Below, in pieces: positions 36,290-44,316 of a stretch of DNA of 64,000 nucleotides. Origin of the DNA: Casimicrobiaceae bacterium (GTDB taxonomy: Bacteria > Pseudomonadota > Gammaproteobacteria > Burkholderiales > Casimicrobiaceae). The stretch spans positions 62,001 through 126,000 of the forward strand of contig JAPKHK010000005.1 in assembly GCA_026646885.1 (NCBI GenBank), given 5' to 3'. Made by a program: the position numbers and the translations under genes. Below the pieces are notes generated by a model that was not told the DNA's origin, did no database searches, and worked only from the letters and a program-made list of their open reading frames with translations. Positions within the stretch are counted from its first letter, which is position 1, and the number at the start of each line of letters is the position of its first letter.

Positions 36290-36865
36290 ATGAACTTGGT
36301 TGGTGAGTCTGAAGATCGGTCGCATTCTCTCCTACACGGCAACGTGTTGGGGACGCTGCTCGCCGCCAGCATAGTCGTCGGTTTGAATATCGCCTGGGCA
36401 CTAGCCTCCTCAGTGCCTCCTCTCAGCGCGCTAATCGCTGCGACATCGATCCCAGTGCTTCTTGTCATTCTTATCGCACTAAGCGTGGCGCACGAAGCGC
36501 TTCACGCATTGACATGGATAGTACTGAACCGAGGTCGCAGTGGCTTTCGCGTGAAATTCGGCGTGCAGTGGCGCTACCTCATGCCTTACGCCAATCCCGT
36601 CGGGCCGATGCCGGTCTGGATCAACCGCGCCGGAGGATTGGCGCCGGCGATTTTCCTGGGGTTGCTGCCTTTGGTCGCAGCGACATGGGTTAACGAACCC
36701 GTGCTCGCAGGCTGGGCGATCATCATGATCGGGTCCAGCGCCGGCGACTTCCTCATTGTATGGAAAATTCGCGATTTGCCAGGCAGTGTACTTGTAGAAG
36801 ACTTGCCCGACCGGATTGGGGTCATCGTACACTGGGAAGGATCGGACCAACCGGGCAATCAGTAA
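36290..36865 (+). CDS. DUF3267 putative zincin membrane protein, 3
   Basis: 191 residues from the ATG at 36290; the longer frame starts in unrelated sequence. Close copy of member 1: identical runs include RVKFGVQWRYLMPYANPVGP and VNEPVLAGWAIIMIGSSAGD. HEALH is at 68-72. The first 10 residues differ, where the repeat ends. The 340 bp before it hold only a weak open frame (35,983-36,234) without homology. Confidence 0.78.
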   Translation: MNLVGESEDRSHSLLHGNVLGTLLAASIVVGLNIAWALASSVPPLSALIAATSIPVLLVILIALSVAHEALHALTWIVLNRGRSGFRVKFGVQWRYLMPYANPVGPMPVWINRAGGLAPAIFLGLLPLVAATWVNEPVLAGWAIIMIGSSAGDFLIVWKIRDLPGSVLVEDLPDRIGVIVHWEGSDQPGNQ

Positions 36866-36962
36866 GTTTCCCGCGAGAACAGTCGAGCGCTTTGTGGTGC
36901 CAGCCGCTTGACGCGGTTATTGTGTCGGTCGGGCAACCACGATTGAATCTTTCAAGCCAATT
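36315..36962 (+). repeat. Direct repeat 2, right copy
   Basis: Partner of 33,980-34,626, including about 95 bp beyond the gene. It stops 10 bp before the CPBP gene at 36,972; the left copy stops near the LspA-like gene. The same flank thus leads into two different genes, as expected when a cassette has been inserted after one copy. Confidence 0.83.
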
Positions 36963-36971
36963 ATAGAAACC

Positions 36972-37859
36972 ATGCGCCGCGACCAAGCTTCCTGCTGGAA
37001 AGACCTGATTGCTATTCTGTTCTTCTGGGTCGTTGCAAGGGCATTGACCACGACCTTCTTTCCCGCCCTGGTATCGTCGTTCTTCTGGGATCTCCTGGTC
37101 CAAGGGGCAATGTACGGCTTGCTGCTGCTGAGCTGCGCGGTTTATCTTCGCCTTAATCGTGCGAACATCGTGGGCCTCGTCGGCACTCGCCCGAGTGCAA
37201 AAGCTTGGATTTTCGGCGTCGCATGGGTCGCCGCCATGCTCATGCTCACTTTTGGCGAGAGCGCGCTTGAGGCGTGGGCGGTATCACAGTTCGATCGTGA
37301 TTTGGCCTATCGCTTGTGGCACTTTCACGAAGCCCAGACTAACCCCCGCCCCCCCTATTCGCTCCATGTGCTCGCCTATGTCGCGGTGACCATCTTTTTC
37401 GGCCCAGCCGCAGAGGAGTTTTTCTTTCGCGGTTTGCTGCTCCCAGCCCTAACAATCAAGCGCAGAATCCACGCCGCGGTAGCGATCCAAGCATTGGTGT
37501 TCACCCTCCTACACGTCGCGCACCCTTACCTCCTAAGCACGTTTGTTTTCGCCGCCAGCCTGGGTTATGTGTATCTTGTCACCCGATCCTTATGGCTTTG
37601 TGTGGGCATCCATGCATGCTTTAACCTTTTGGCATTCCTTCACCAATACTACTTCGATATTCATTGGACCAGGAGCGTGACGGAACTCGACTCTCTAGCC
37701 CATTGGCAACCGCAATGGGCCATGCTTTTCGTCTCCTGCGTAGCAATCATACTCACGACTCATGCGAACTGGAGCAGATTGCGCTCGGCGATGGCATCCC
37801 CGGACTGGCTGGCGCTTTTTGCACCTAGGTCGAGCGCAAAGACCGAGGCACGGGATTGA
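36972..37859 (+). CDS. CPBP-family intramembrane glutamic protease, 2
   Basis: 295 residues, about seven membrane segments. Family motifs E148-E149-xxx-R153 (AAEEFFFRG), FTLLH181 and HACFN. It shares only motifs with the first CPBP protein at 31.1 kb. Likely immunity or membrane-substrate proteolysis; it is the last gene before the second regulatory element at 37.96 kb. Confidence 0.85.
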   Translation: MRRDQASCWKDLIAILFFWVVARALTTTFFPALVSSFFWDLLVQGAMYGLLLLSCAVYLRLNRANIVGLVGTRPSAKAWIFGVAWVAAMLMLTFGESALEAWAVSQFDRDLAYRLWHFHEAQTNPRPPYSLHVLAYVAVTIFFGPAAEEFFFRGLLLPALTIKRRIHAAVAIQALVFTLLHVAHPYLLSTFVFAASLGYVYLVTRSLWLCVGIHACFNLLAFLHQYYFDIHWTRSVTELDSLAHWQPQWAMLFVSCVAIILTTHANWSRLRSAMASPDWLALFAPRSSAKTEARD

Positions 37860-37959
37860 GACAATTTGGTACGAGGTCTTACCGCGGCCGCCGCGGAATT
37901 GCCAAGACTCTATGGCGCACTGATTGCAATGGTCGCCAACAGAAAGAGTCGCGCAGCCG

Positions 37960-38030
37960 TTACCACATCGCGTCACCCGCGTCAATCGGCCGTTCGGCCG
38001 ATAGCTGCCAGACAACGCCTGTAGGATCAT
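37960..38030 (+). promoter_or_regulatory. Candidate LuxR-type operator/promoter, copy B
   Basis: TTACCAC (37960), 14 bases, GTCA, inverted repeat ATCGGCCG-TT-CGGCCGAT (37985-38002), AG, and -10-like GATCAT at 38025. From the palindrome start to the hexamer is 40 bp, the same as in copy A. It faces the YjgN/M48 pair, whose ATG lies 246 bp downstream of the hexamer; a more ordinary TACAAT closer to that gene (about 38,136) could be a second promoter. The other bases of the 37,860-38,275 gap hold no gene. Confidence 0.6.
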
Positions 38031-38275
38031 TCTCTAGGCAGTCGCCGCAGCGAACCAGCGCAACAGCAAGGCACAGCGCACACTAGCGCCCGCAACGCGA
38101 GAGCGCCACGCCAGCCGCTTCGGCTACGATACGCCTACAATACACGCAGTGAATGGTATGTTGCGATGCTGAACGGCGCAGGCGTTACCGAAATTATCGT
38201 CCCACCCGAGTCGATTCCGGAGCCCGCCTGAGCGCAACCGAAAACAGCAGAACCGGATTATTGCCTTTGTCCTTC

Positions 38276-39487
38276 ATGAGCTCCCTAAATTCCCCGCCGG
38301 TGCGCGCTGCCACACTCCCAGGCGGCGGCGACCCGACGGGCGAACTCGGCGACACACCTGACGCCCTCGCCGACTCGGAGCAGACCCCTGCGCCACCCGC
38401 CGGGCGGGCCGCGAAAATCGAATTCATCGGCTCGGCGGGCGAGTATGCGCGCTTATGGTATGTGAACCGCATCCTCTCTTTGCTGACCCTGGGTATCTAC
38501 TCGGCCTGGGCCAAGGTGAGGCAGAGGCAGTACCTCGCGTCGCACACCTTGATCGATGGCGTGCCGCTGGTCTACGAAGGACGCCCCCTGCCAATTCTGT
38601 ATGGGCGCCTGCTGGCCTTTGCCATTCTGGGTTTGGCCTGGGGCCTGCAGACGCTGTTCCCTTGGGCTAGGCCAGCGGTCATCATCGGAGTGATTTTGGT
38701 CGCACCCTGGTTTGTGCTGAGCACGCTAGCATTCAATGCGCGCAACCATAGCTGGCGCGGCTTGCACTTTCATTTCTTCGGAACCGTCCGCCAAGCGGCA
38801 AACGCGGTCTACCCCTTGCTCGTTTGGCCAGTATCCGCGCTTGCGTTCTGGAGTCTTGGGCAACTAAGCACGAACAGGCTCTCCGAGCTATGGGAGGTCT
38901 GGGTGCCACTACTGATCTACGCGCTGCTTTTCCCATGGACAGCCGCCGCGATTGTCTGCCTGAAGTTCGACGGCCTGCGGCTTGGCGACGCGGGAGTTAC
39001 GCTGGCCGCAAGTCCCCGCGACCTCAACGCACTCAACTACCGCGTGGGCGGTCGGCGCTTCATGAAGCTGCTGTTCGGCAGCGTGGTTGTTTGGTGGCTG
39101 ATTGTGCCTTACTTGGGAGCTGAGCTTGGCGGGGCAATATCGGCGGTCGTTCTTTTGACCTACGTTTCTCTCGTAGGCGGCTATGTCGGGGCCAGGGGAT
39201 TCAACTTGATTTTGCATCGCTTGTGCCTGGCCGATCGGGTGCGTTTCCGCAGCAAATTATCGCTCGTTGTGCATGCCCGGCTGTTTTTGCGCAACGCCCT
39301 GCTCACGGTGGCCACGCTGGGACTCGCCGCGCCGTGGTGCCAAATCAAGGTGCGCGAAGCGCGTCTGCAGGCCGTCACGATCTACGTCGACGGCAGCCTC
39401 GATGAGTTCATCGAGTCACCCACCCGCAACGAAAGTGCGGTCGGCGAATCGCTGTCCGAGGGCCTGGGTTTGGATTTGTCGCTATGA
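38276..39487 (+). CDS. DUF898 (YjgN family) membrane protein
   Basis: 403 residues from the ATG at 38276. A Pro/Gly/Ala-rich N-terminal tail (1-50) precedes two DUF898 halves of about 150 residues, each opening with a motif such as NRILSLLTLGIYSAWAKVRQRQYLASHTLIDG or LFLRNALLTVATLGLAAPWCQIKVREARLQAV. Six to eight membrane helices. Function of the family is unknown; the pairing with an M48 protease, whose ATG overlaps this stop (ATGA), is recurrent in beta- and gammaproteobacteria. Confidence 0.85.
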   Translation: MSSLNSPPVRAATLPGGGDPTGELGDTPDALADSEQTPAPPAGRAAKIEFIGSAGEYARLWYVNRILSLLTLGIYSAWAKVRQRQYLASHTLIDGVPLVYEGRPLPILYGRLLAFAILGLAWGLQTLFPWARPAVIIGVILVAPWFVLSTLAFNARNHSWRGLHFHFFGTVRQAANAVYPLLVWPVSALAFWSLGQLSTNRLSELWEVWVPLLIYALLFPWTAAAIVCLKFDGLRLGDAGVTLAASPRDLNALNYRVGGRRFMKLLFGSVVVWWLIVPYLGAELGGAISAVVLLTYVSLVGGYVGARGFNLILHRLCLADRVRFRSKLSLVVHARLFLRNALLTVATLGLAAPWCQIKVREARLQAVTIYVDGSLDEFIESPTRNESAVGESLSEGLGLDLSL

Positions 39488-40524
39488 ATCCCGCGGACGA
39501 TCAGTTCCCCATGGCGCTGTGGTTCGATGGCCAAAGTTCACGTGCCTGGTCGGCCGAGCTGCGCTCCGAAGGGGAGAGCCTGCTGATCTTGCCGCAGGGT
39601 GGCGCCGTGCTGCGGGTGGCACGCCCGAGACTCGAATGGCTGGGCGGATGCGATGCGCCGCGGCCGATTCTGCGCGCGCCTGATGGCGGGCAGTTGCTCC
39701 TGCCCAGTCGCGAGTTCGCCGTCGAACTCGGACTCCAGCCGCCCCAAGAGACGCTCCTGCGTCGCACTTTGGCAACCACCCCAGCGCTGATGGTCGCGCT
39801 GTTTTTGTGGTTAACGACGGTGGTCTTTCTCGTGGGTTGGGTTCTGCCGCCCGCGGCGGACTGGGCCAGCATGCATCTGCCACCGAAGATTGAGAAGCGC
39901 CTCGGCGCAGAAGCCCTGCGCGCCATCGATGGCGCCCACTTTGCGCCCAGCGAATTATCCGAAGTAGAACGTGCGCGCATCACCCAGCGAATCAATGAAA
40001 TTGCCCGCTCGACCGAGATCCACGGGCTTTCGGTCGAGTTTCGCAAAGGCAACCGGGTTGGTGCTGACGCGCTCGCAGTGCCGGGGGGTGTGGTGATCCT
40101 CACCGATGAGCTGGTCGCTTTGCTGGGCGATTCGCCGCGCCTCGATGCTGTGGTGGCCCATGAACTCGGACATCTGCACGCCAAACACGGCTTGCGAAAA
40201 TACTTGCGCCACGCCGGTTTGGGATTGCTGTTCGTCTTTGTGTTGCCCGACCCCGATATGGCGCAGAAGATCGCCGAGCGCTTTGCAAGAGAAGTCTTCA
40301 TGGCCGGCCATTCCCGCGACGCCGAACGCGAGGCCGATGCCTTTGCGCGGCGCTTGCTGGCGAAAATCGGGCGGTCTTCGGATGATCTCGCCGAAGCGCT
40401 GCGCCTGCTTGCCGCCAAAACCGGCGCCGACGAAAAGCACAGCGGGTTCCTCGGCAGCCACCCGGGCATGGAGGAGCGCATCGAGGCCGCGAAGGGGAAG
40501 GCTGCTGTGAGTCCCGATCGGTGA
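39484..40524 (+). CDS. M48-family membrane metalloprotease
   Basis: 346 residues. An N-terminal soluble region, one membrane helix (about 100-121), then an M48 domain with zinc motif H226-E-L-G-H230 and RDAEREADAFARRLL as third-ligand region. Coupled by ATGA overlap to the DUF898 gene. The 344 bp from the zinc motif almost to the stop are repeated at 43,923. Confidence 0.88.
   Translation: MNPADDQFPMALWFDGQSSRAWSAELRSEGESLLILPQGGAVLRVARPRLEWLGGCDAPRPILRAPDGGQLLLPSREFAVELGLQPPQETLLRRTLATTPALMVALFLWLTTVVFLVGWVLPPAADWASMHLPPKIEKRLGAEALRAIDGAHFAPSELSEVERARITQRINEIARSTEIHGLSVEFRKGNRVGADALAVPGGVVILTDELVALLGDSPRLDAVVAHELGHLHAKHGLRKYLRHAGLGLLFVFVLPDPDMAQKIAERFAREVFMAGHSRDAEREADAFARRLLAKIGRSSDDLAEALRLLAAKTGADEKHSGFLGSHPGMEERIEAAKGKAAVSPDR
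40157..40500 (+). repeat. Direct repeat 3, left copy (3' end of the M48 gene)
   Basis: About 344 bp matched at an offset of 3766 to 43,923-44,266. The match begins at the CCCATGAACTCGG of the zinc motif and ends near the last codons. Between the copies lie the EreA-like and LanC-like genes, 3.4 kb. Confidence 0.88.
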
Positions 40525-40722
40525 CCGATCTCAGGTTCCTTGGTCTATCTTTTCGGCGTTGCCCGCAAGCGTTCCGCTACCACCCGGGTCGCAGGACACT
40601 GACTTTCGATGGGTCGCGGCCTTGTTTTTTTCGCGCGTTGGTCACCATTTGCGTGCTATGGGTAGTGGCCGAATCGTAGCCCGGCGCTGTCGCCAATGAC
40701 AAACCAGGGAGGTTATTGCTCT

Positions 40723-42642
40723 ATGTGGCGGACATTTTGTTTCGCAATGGCGGATTCGAGCGAGTCTTCGCGCGGATTACCTACGCACCGTAACGCGCCC
40801 TCGGCCGAACCCCCGACCTGTCCATGGCAACGAGGCCGTCGCATCTTGAGCGGCGCTGGCTTGATTTTGGCCATCGGGCTGACGGGTTTTCTCCCCTGCT
40901 CCCCATCCTTTGCGGCAACCCGGAGCCTTAGCGGCCAAATCATCGACGCGCAGGGCGCCCCCGTGGCCCACGCCCTGGTTTCACTGTTCGACCCGGCGCA
41001 GCGCACGGCGGGTACCAGCATGTTGCCGTTTGAAGCAACGCGCACGGGGCGCGATGGCGCGTTCGCGATCAGCCCCAAGAACCTGGAGAAAAATCTCGTG
41101 CTTAGCGTCAGCACGCCCACCGGCTATGCCGAGGCACCTGTGACCGACCGCAAAACCAAGACCGTGCTGCGTTTGGCGCCTTGCGATCACCCGGTGCACG
41201 TCGAGATGATTCAGCGCGGTACACGAACCACACGCCTGCCGGTATACCAGTTCCCGGTGCGTCTTTTCACTTCGCCCCCAAAACAGTTCGTGGTCGAGGC
41301 CAAGACCGGGGCAGGAAAGGTTTGCCTTCCGCCCGGTGAATACCGAGCAACGGCAGAGCATTCAAACTATCGCATCGGCCCCTCCGACGTGCTGGCCTTC
41401 CCCGAAGCGCCAACCTCCAAACTCGAGGTGTGGTCGGGCGGTGGCTCCGTCGCCGCGCCGCGTCAACTGAAGCGCTACTTGCAGCCCGTCGATCACCCGC
41501 AGTTCGGTCGACGGATTGCGGCGCAATGGACACGGTATCGCGTGGTCGCTCTGGGAGAAAACAGCCACGGCAGCGCAAACGGGCTCAAGCTGTTGCGCCG
41601 CCTTTTCGCCGAGGGCGCCGTACCTCCCGACTTTCGCATCCTTGCAGTGGAAACCGATGCCCACGGCGCGCGGGCCGTCGACGCAGCGCTTGCGACGGGC
41701 AACGAAAGAACACTGGAGCGCGCCGTTTCGCGGCTCCCGGACTGGGTCTTTGGGACGGAGGAGTTCACCGCCTTGCTGGGCGAAGTGGCCCGGGAAAACC
41801 AGCGCCGCGGCGCGGCGGAGCGCATTCAAGTCGTCGGCCTGGATATCGTCCTGCACTACTTCGCCTATGCCGATCTCATGGCGGCACTGAAAGAGCAGCA
41901 AGCGGCGCTGCATGAGAAATATCGCGAGCCTTTGAGCATTCTTTCCTTGTCCAGACAGGACTTGGAACAGAAACTCGATGGCCCCAAAGCTCGGGAGGTC
42001 GGTGCCGTGCTGGCGGCGCTCGCCACGGAGCTAGAACCTGCAGCGTTGGCGACCCCGGGCCTCGCCCCTGCGCTCGAAGACCTGCGGTATCTGCGCGAGT
42101 ATTTGCGCTGGCGTTATGCTGACGACCCCTTGGGAGCGCGCGATGCAGGTATGGCGGCCGAGCTGCTGCGAGCCCTCGATGCGCGCCCCGGGGTGAAAGC
42201 CCTGGTCTTGGCGCACAATTTCCATGCCGCATTTGGCGAGAACGGCGGTTCGCCCAGCCTCGGGGAAGTGGTCAAGAAGACGTTGGGTTCGAGCTACTTG
42301 GCAATCGGAACTCTCTACGGCGGCGGCGAGGTACGCGCCGTTCACCACAGCGAAGGCTTGCGCGTACAGAAGATCGGCGATATGGCAAATTCTCCAGTCC
42401 CCACGCTGGAGCGTGCCCTGCACGCGCTTGCGGCCTCGGACAGTTATTGGCCACTCGACACTCTGCCCCGAACTTCCCCAATTGCCGCGTGGCTCAATCG
42501 CGGGCAACTCCATCAGAACATCGGCGCCATGTACAACCCGGAAGAGGGCGCCTTGCACCGTATGGCGGTGCTGGAGTCCTTCGACGCCCTGCTCTATTTC
42601 CCGACCGCGCAGCCGACCGCTGCGCTGCAGGTTGCTCCATGA
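40723..42642 (+). CDS. Erythromycin-esterase-like (EreA/ChaN fold) protein with carboxypeptidase-regulatory-like domain
   Basis: 639 residues from the ATG at 40723 (GGGAGG ten bases upstream); 40696 is an alternative. A membrane helix or signal segment near 40-65, then a CarboxypepD_reg-like beta-sandwich (TRSLSGQIIDAQGAPVAHALVSL, about 66-140), then an erythromycin-esterase-like domain with RYRVVALGENSHGSANGLKLL, FRILAVETDAHG and KALVLAHNFHAAFGE. These correspond to the Glu/His motifs of EreA. Fusion of the two domains with an anchor suggests action on a peptide or ester at the outer face of the membrane. The LanC-like gene starts in its stop codon. Substrate unknown; antibiotic-esterase activity is not implied by fold alone. 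Confidence 0.75.
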   Translation: MWRTFCFAMADSSESSRGLPTHRNAPSAEPPTCPWQRGRRILSGAGLILAIGLTGFLPCSPSFAATRSLSGQIIDAQGAPVAHALVSLFDPAQRTAGTSMLPFEATRTGRDGAFAISPKNLEKNLVLSVSTPTGYAEAPVTDRKTKTVLRLAPCDHPVHVEMIQRGTRTTRLPVYQFPVRLFTSPPKQFVVEAKTGAGKVCLPPGEYRATAEHSNYRIGPSDVLAFPEAPTSKLEVWSGGGSVAAPRQLKRYLQPVDHPQFGRRIAAQWTRYRVVALGENSHGSANGLKLLRRLFAEGAVPPDFRILAVETDAHGARAVDAALATGNERTLERAVSRLPDWVFGTEEFTALLGEVARENQRRGAAERIQVVGLDIVLHYFAYADLMAALKEQQAALHEKYREPLSILSLSRQDLEQKLDGPKAREVGAVLAALATELEPAALATPGLAPALEDLRYLREYLRWRYADDPLGARDAGMAAELLRALDARPGVKALVLAHNFHAAFGENGGSPSLGEVVKKTLGSSYLAIGTLYGGGEVRAVHHSEGLRVQKIGDMANSPVPTLERALHALAASDSYWPLDTLPRTSPIAAWLNRGQLHQNIGAMYNPEEGALHRMAVLESFDALLYFPTAQPTAALQVAP

Positions 42643-43871
42643 AGACGAAGTGGACTCCGCTCTTTCACGAAAGCGAACCTGAACACTTCCATATTTATCA
42701 GCTTTGGCAGGAGGTAGAGGCCGCTGTTTATTCTGATTGGCAAACGCTTTTGCCCGCGGCATCGGTATCGGTAGGCTTGGTCGGTAGTCTTCTATTCTCC
42801 ATAGCTCACCTTGAGGGGAGGGCCGCGCTGTCTCAACTGCCCTTCCCGGAAAGAATATTCAATACAATCGGCCATGCGGTTGAAAAGGACCAAAATTGTT
42901 TGAGTCTCTTCGGCGGCGTTCCCGGGTTCGCATGGCTCATTAGCACCTACCATGACCGTATCGAAGAGTTCTCAAGCGCCACTTGCATAGACTTCTTGCA
43001 GCAGGTTGATGCTACGATTCTAAACCACTTAGACGAGTGGCCCGGCGACGGCCTTCTTGACCTAACAGACGGCCTCGCTGGAATTGGGGTGTACGGAGCC
43101 TGCCGACCAGCAGACCTCCACGGATCGTCGATCGTAGCGAAGTGTGCGGAATTGATTCAGCGTTCCTACAGACACCACTCATTTGAACCGGCCTTGTCCG
43201 CGGTCGGTGGTGCTCAGACGGGGCAATCGAGGGGGCCGGCGGCTCCGTGCTGGGACAACCTAGGCTTGGCGCACGGCTTGCCAGGCATTATTGCCTTCCT
43301 TGCCAAGGCGCGAAGCCGGCTTCAATGCAAGGCGCCCGTTACGGAACTGCTCCGCCGGTTGCTGGACGATCTCCTCGCAGCACGTCTCGGGCGGGCCACA
43401 TCGGTTTTCCCATATAATCGTTTCGATCCGAGACCTGCCAGAAACGCCTGGTGCTACGGAAGCCCGGGCATCGCCTTCGCGGTGCTCGCAGCCGGAAGGG
43501 CGCTGGATGATTCCGGGCTCATATCAGATGCTCATTCGATTGCTCTCGGTAGCGCTTCGCAGTTTGGTGACGAGACGGGCGTCCAAGAGTGCAGTTTGTG
43601 TCATGGATCCGCAGGGCTAGCACTAATGTACTCTATTTTGGCTCATCAATTCGACGACCAGCAGCTCCGGCAAGCCGCGCAGTATTGGTGCCGGTATTCC
43701 CTTTCGGCCTATTCGAAGACCGGAATAGGCGGTTTTGTAGATCTGTTGCCGGGCAAAGAAACTAGAAACCTTTCGCTGCTGAATGGCGCCATGGGCGTTG
43801 CGCTCTGCCTGATGTCGACTGTGAAAACCGTCGCGCCTACTTGGACTTCGTTCTTAGCTCTAGATGTGTGA
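42639..43871 (+). CDS. LanC-like lanthionine synthetase cyclase
   Basis: 410 residues, ATG overlapping the EreA-like stop (ATGA). Alpha/alpha-barrel GxxG repeats: DLTDGLAGIGVYG, AHGLPGIIAF, WCYGSPGIAFAVL, CSLCHGSAGLALMY, LLNGAMGVAL. Aligned by motif with nisin cyclase NisC, it keeps the zinc ligands (C272, C321, H322) and the other active-site residues (D141, H212, R268, Y273). It should therefore be able to activate a thiol. No LanB, LanM or LanL dehydratase is in the window, and the three nearby peptides have no cysteine, so its substrate is unknown. Codon use and composition look less GC-rich than in the flanks, suggesting acquisition. The stop is 51 bp before direct repeat 3. Confidence 0.88.
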   Translation: MKTKWTPLFHESEPEHFHIYQLWQEVEAAVYSDWQTLLPAASVSVGLVGSLLFSIAHLEGRAALSQLPFPERIFNTIGHAVEKDQNCLSLFGGVPGFAWLISTYHDRIEEFSSATCIDFLQQVDATILNHLDEWPGDGLLDLTDGLAGIGVYGACRPADLHGSSIVAKCAELIQRSYRHHSFEPALSAVGGAQTGQSRGPAAPCWDNLGLAHGLPGIIAFLAKARSRLQCKAPVTELLRRLLDDLLAARLGRATSVFPYNRFDPRPARNAWCYGSPGIAFAVLAAGRALDDSGLISDAHSIALGSASQFGDETGVQECSLCHGSAGLALMYSILAHQFDDQQLRQAAQYWCRYSLSAYSKTGIGGFVDLLPGKETRNLSLLNGAMGVALCLMSTVKTVAPTWTSFLALDV

Positions 43872-43922
43872 GGTGGCTTGGCAATCGCGATAGAAGTAGC
43901 TAATCCCAAAACCCCTTCGGCA

Positions 43923-44275
43923 CCCATGAACTCGGACATCTGCACGCCAAGCACGACTTGCAAACGTACTGGCGCCACGCCGGTTTGGGATTGCTGTTCG
44001 TCTTTGTGTTGCCCGACCCCGATATGGCGCAGAAGATCGCCGAGCGCTTTGCAAGAGAAGTTATCACGGCCGGGCATTCCCGCGACGCCGAACGCGAGGC
44101 CGATGCCTTTGCGCGGCGCTTGCTGGCGAAAATCGGGCGGTCTTCGGATGACCTCGCCGAAGCGCTGCGCCTGCTTGCCGCCAGAACCGGCGCCGATAAA
44201 CAGCACAGTGGGTTCCTGAGCAGCCACCCGGGCATAGAGGAGCGCATCGAGGCCGCGAAGGGGAAAAGCCCCTGA
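43923..44275 (+). pseudogene. 3' fragment of M48 protease gene
   Basis: Starts at the zinc motif (HELGHLHAKHDLQTYWRHAGL) and continues to a stop, closely matching the full M48 gene (SDDLAEALRLLAARTGADKQ for ...AAKTGADEK). The first 44-bp junction shows extra changes. It lacks the membrane helix and catalytic domain start, so it is a duplication remnant; it also serves as the right copy of direct repeat 3 (to 44,266). Confidence 0.85.
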
Positions 44276-44316
44276 GCCTAGAACACTGTTTTTGCCTATG
44301 ACAAGGCTTCGTAAAC

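Noticed and set aside
40723-42642. Macrolide-resistance esterase
   Set aside because: Only the fold motifs match; the fusion with a CarboxypepD-like domain and the coupling to LanC argue for a different substrate, so no resistance function is claimed.
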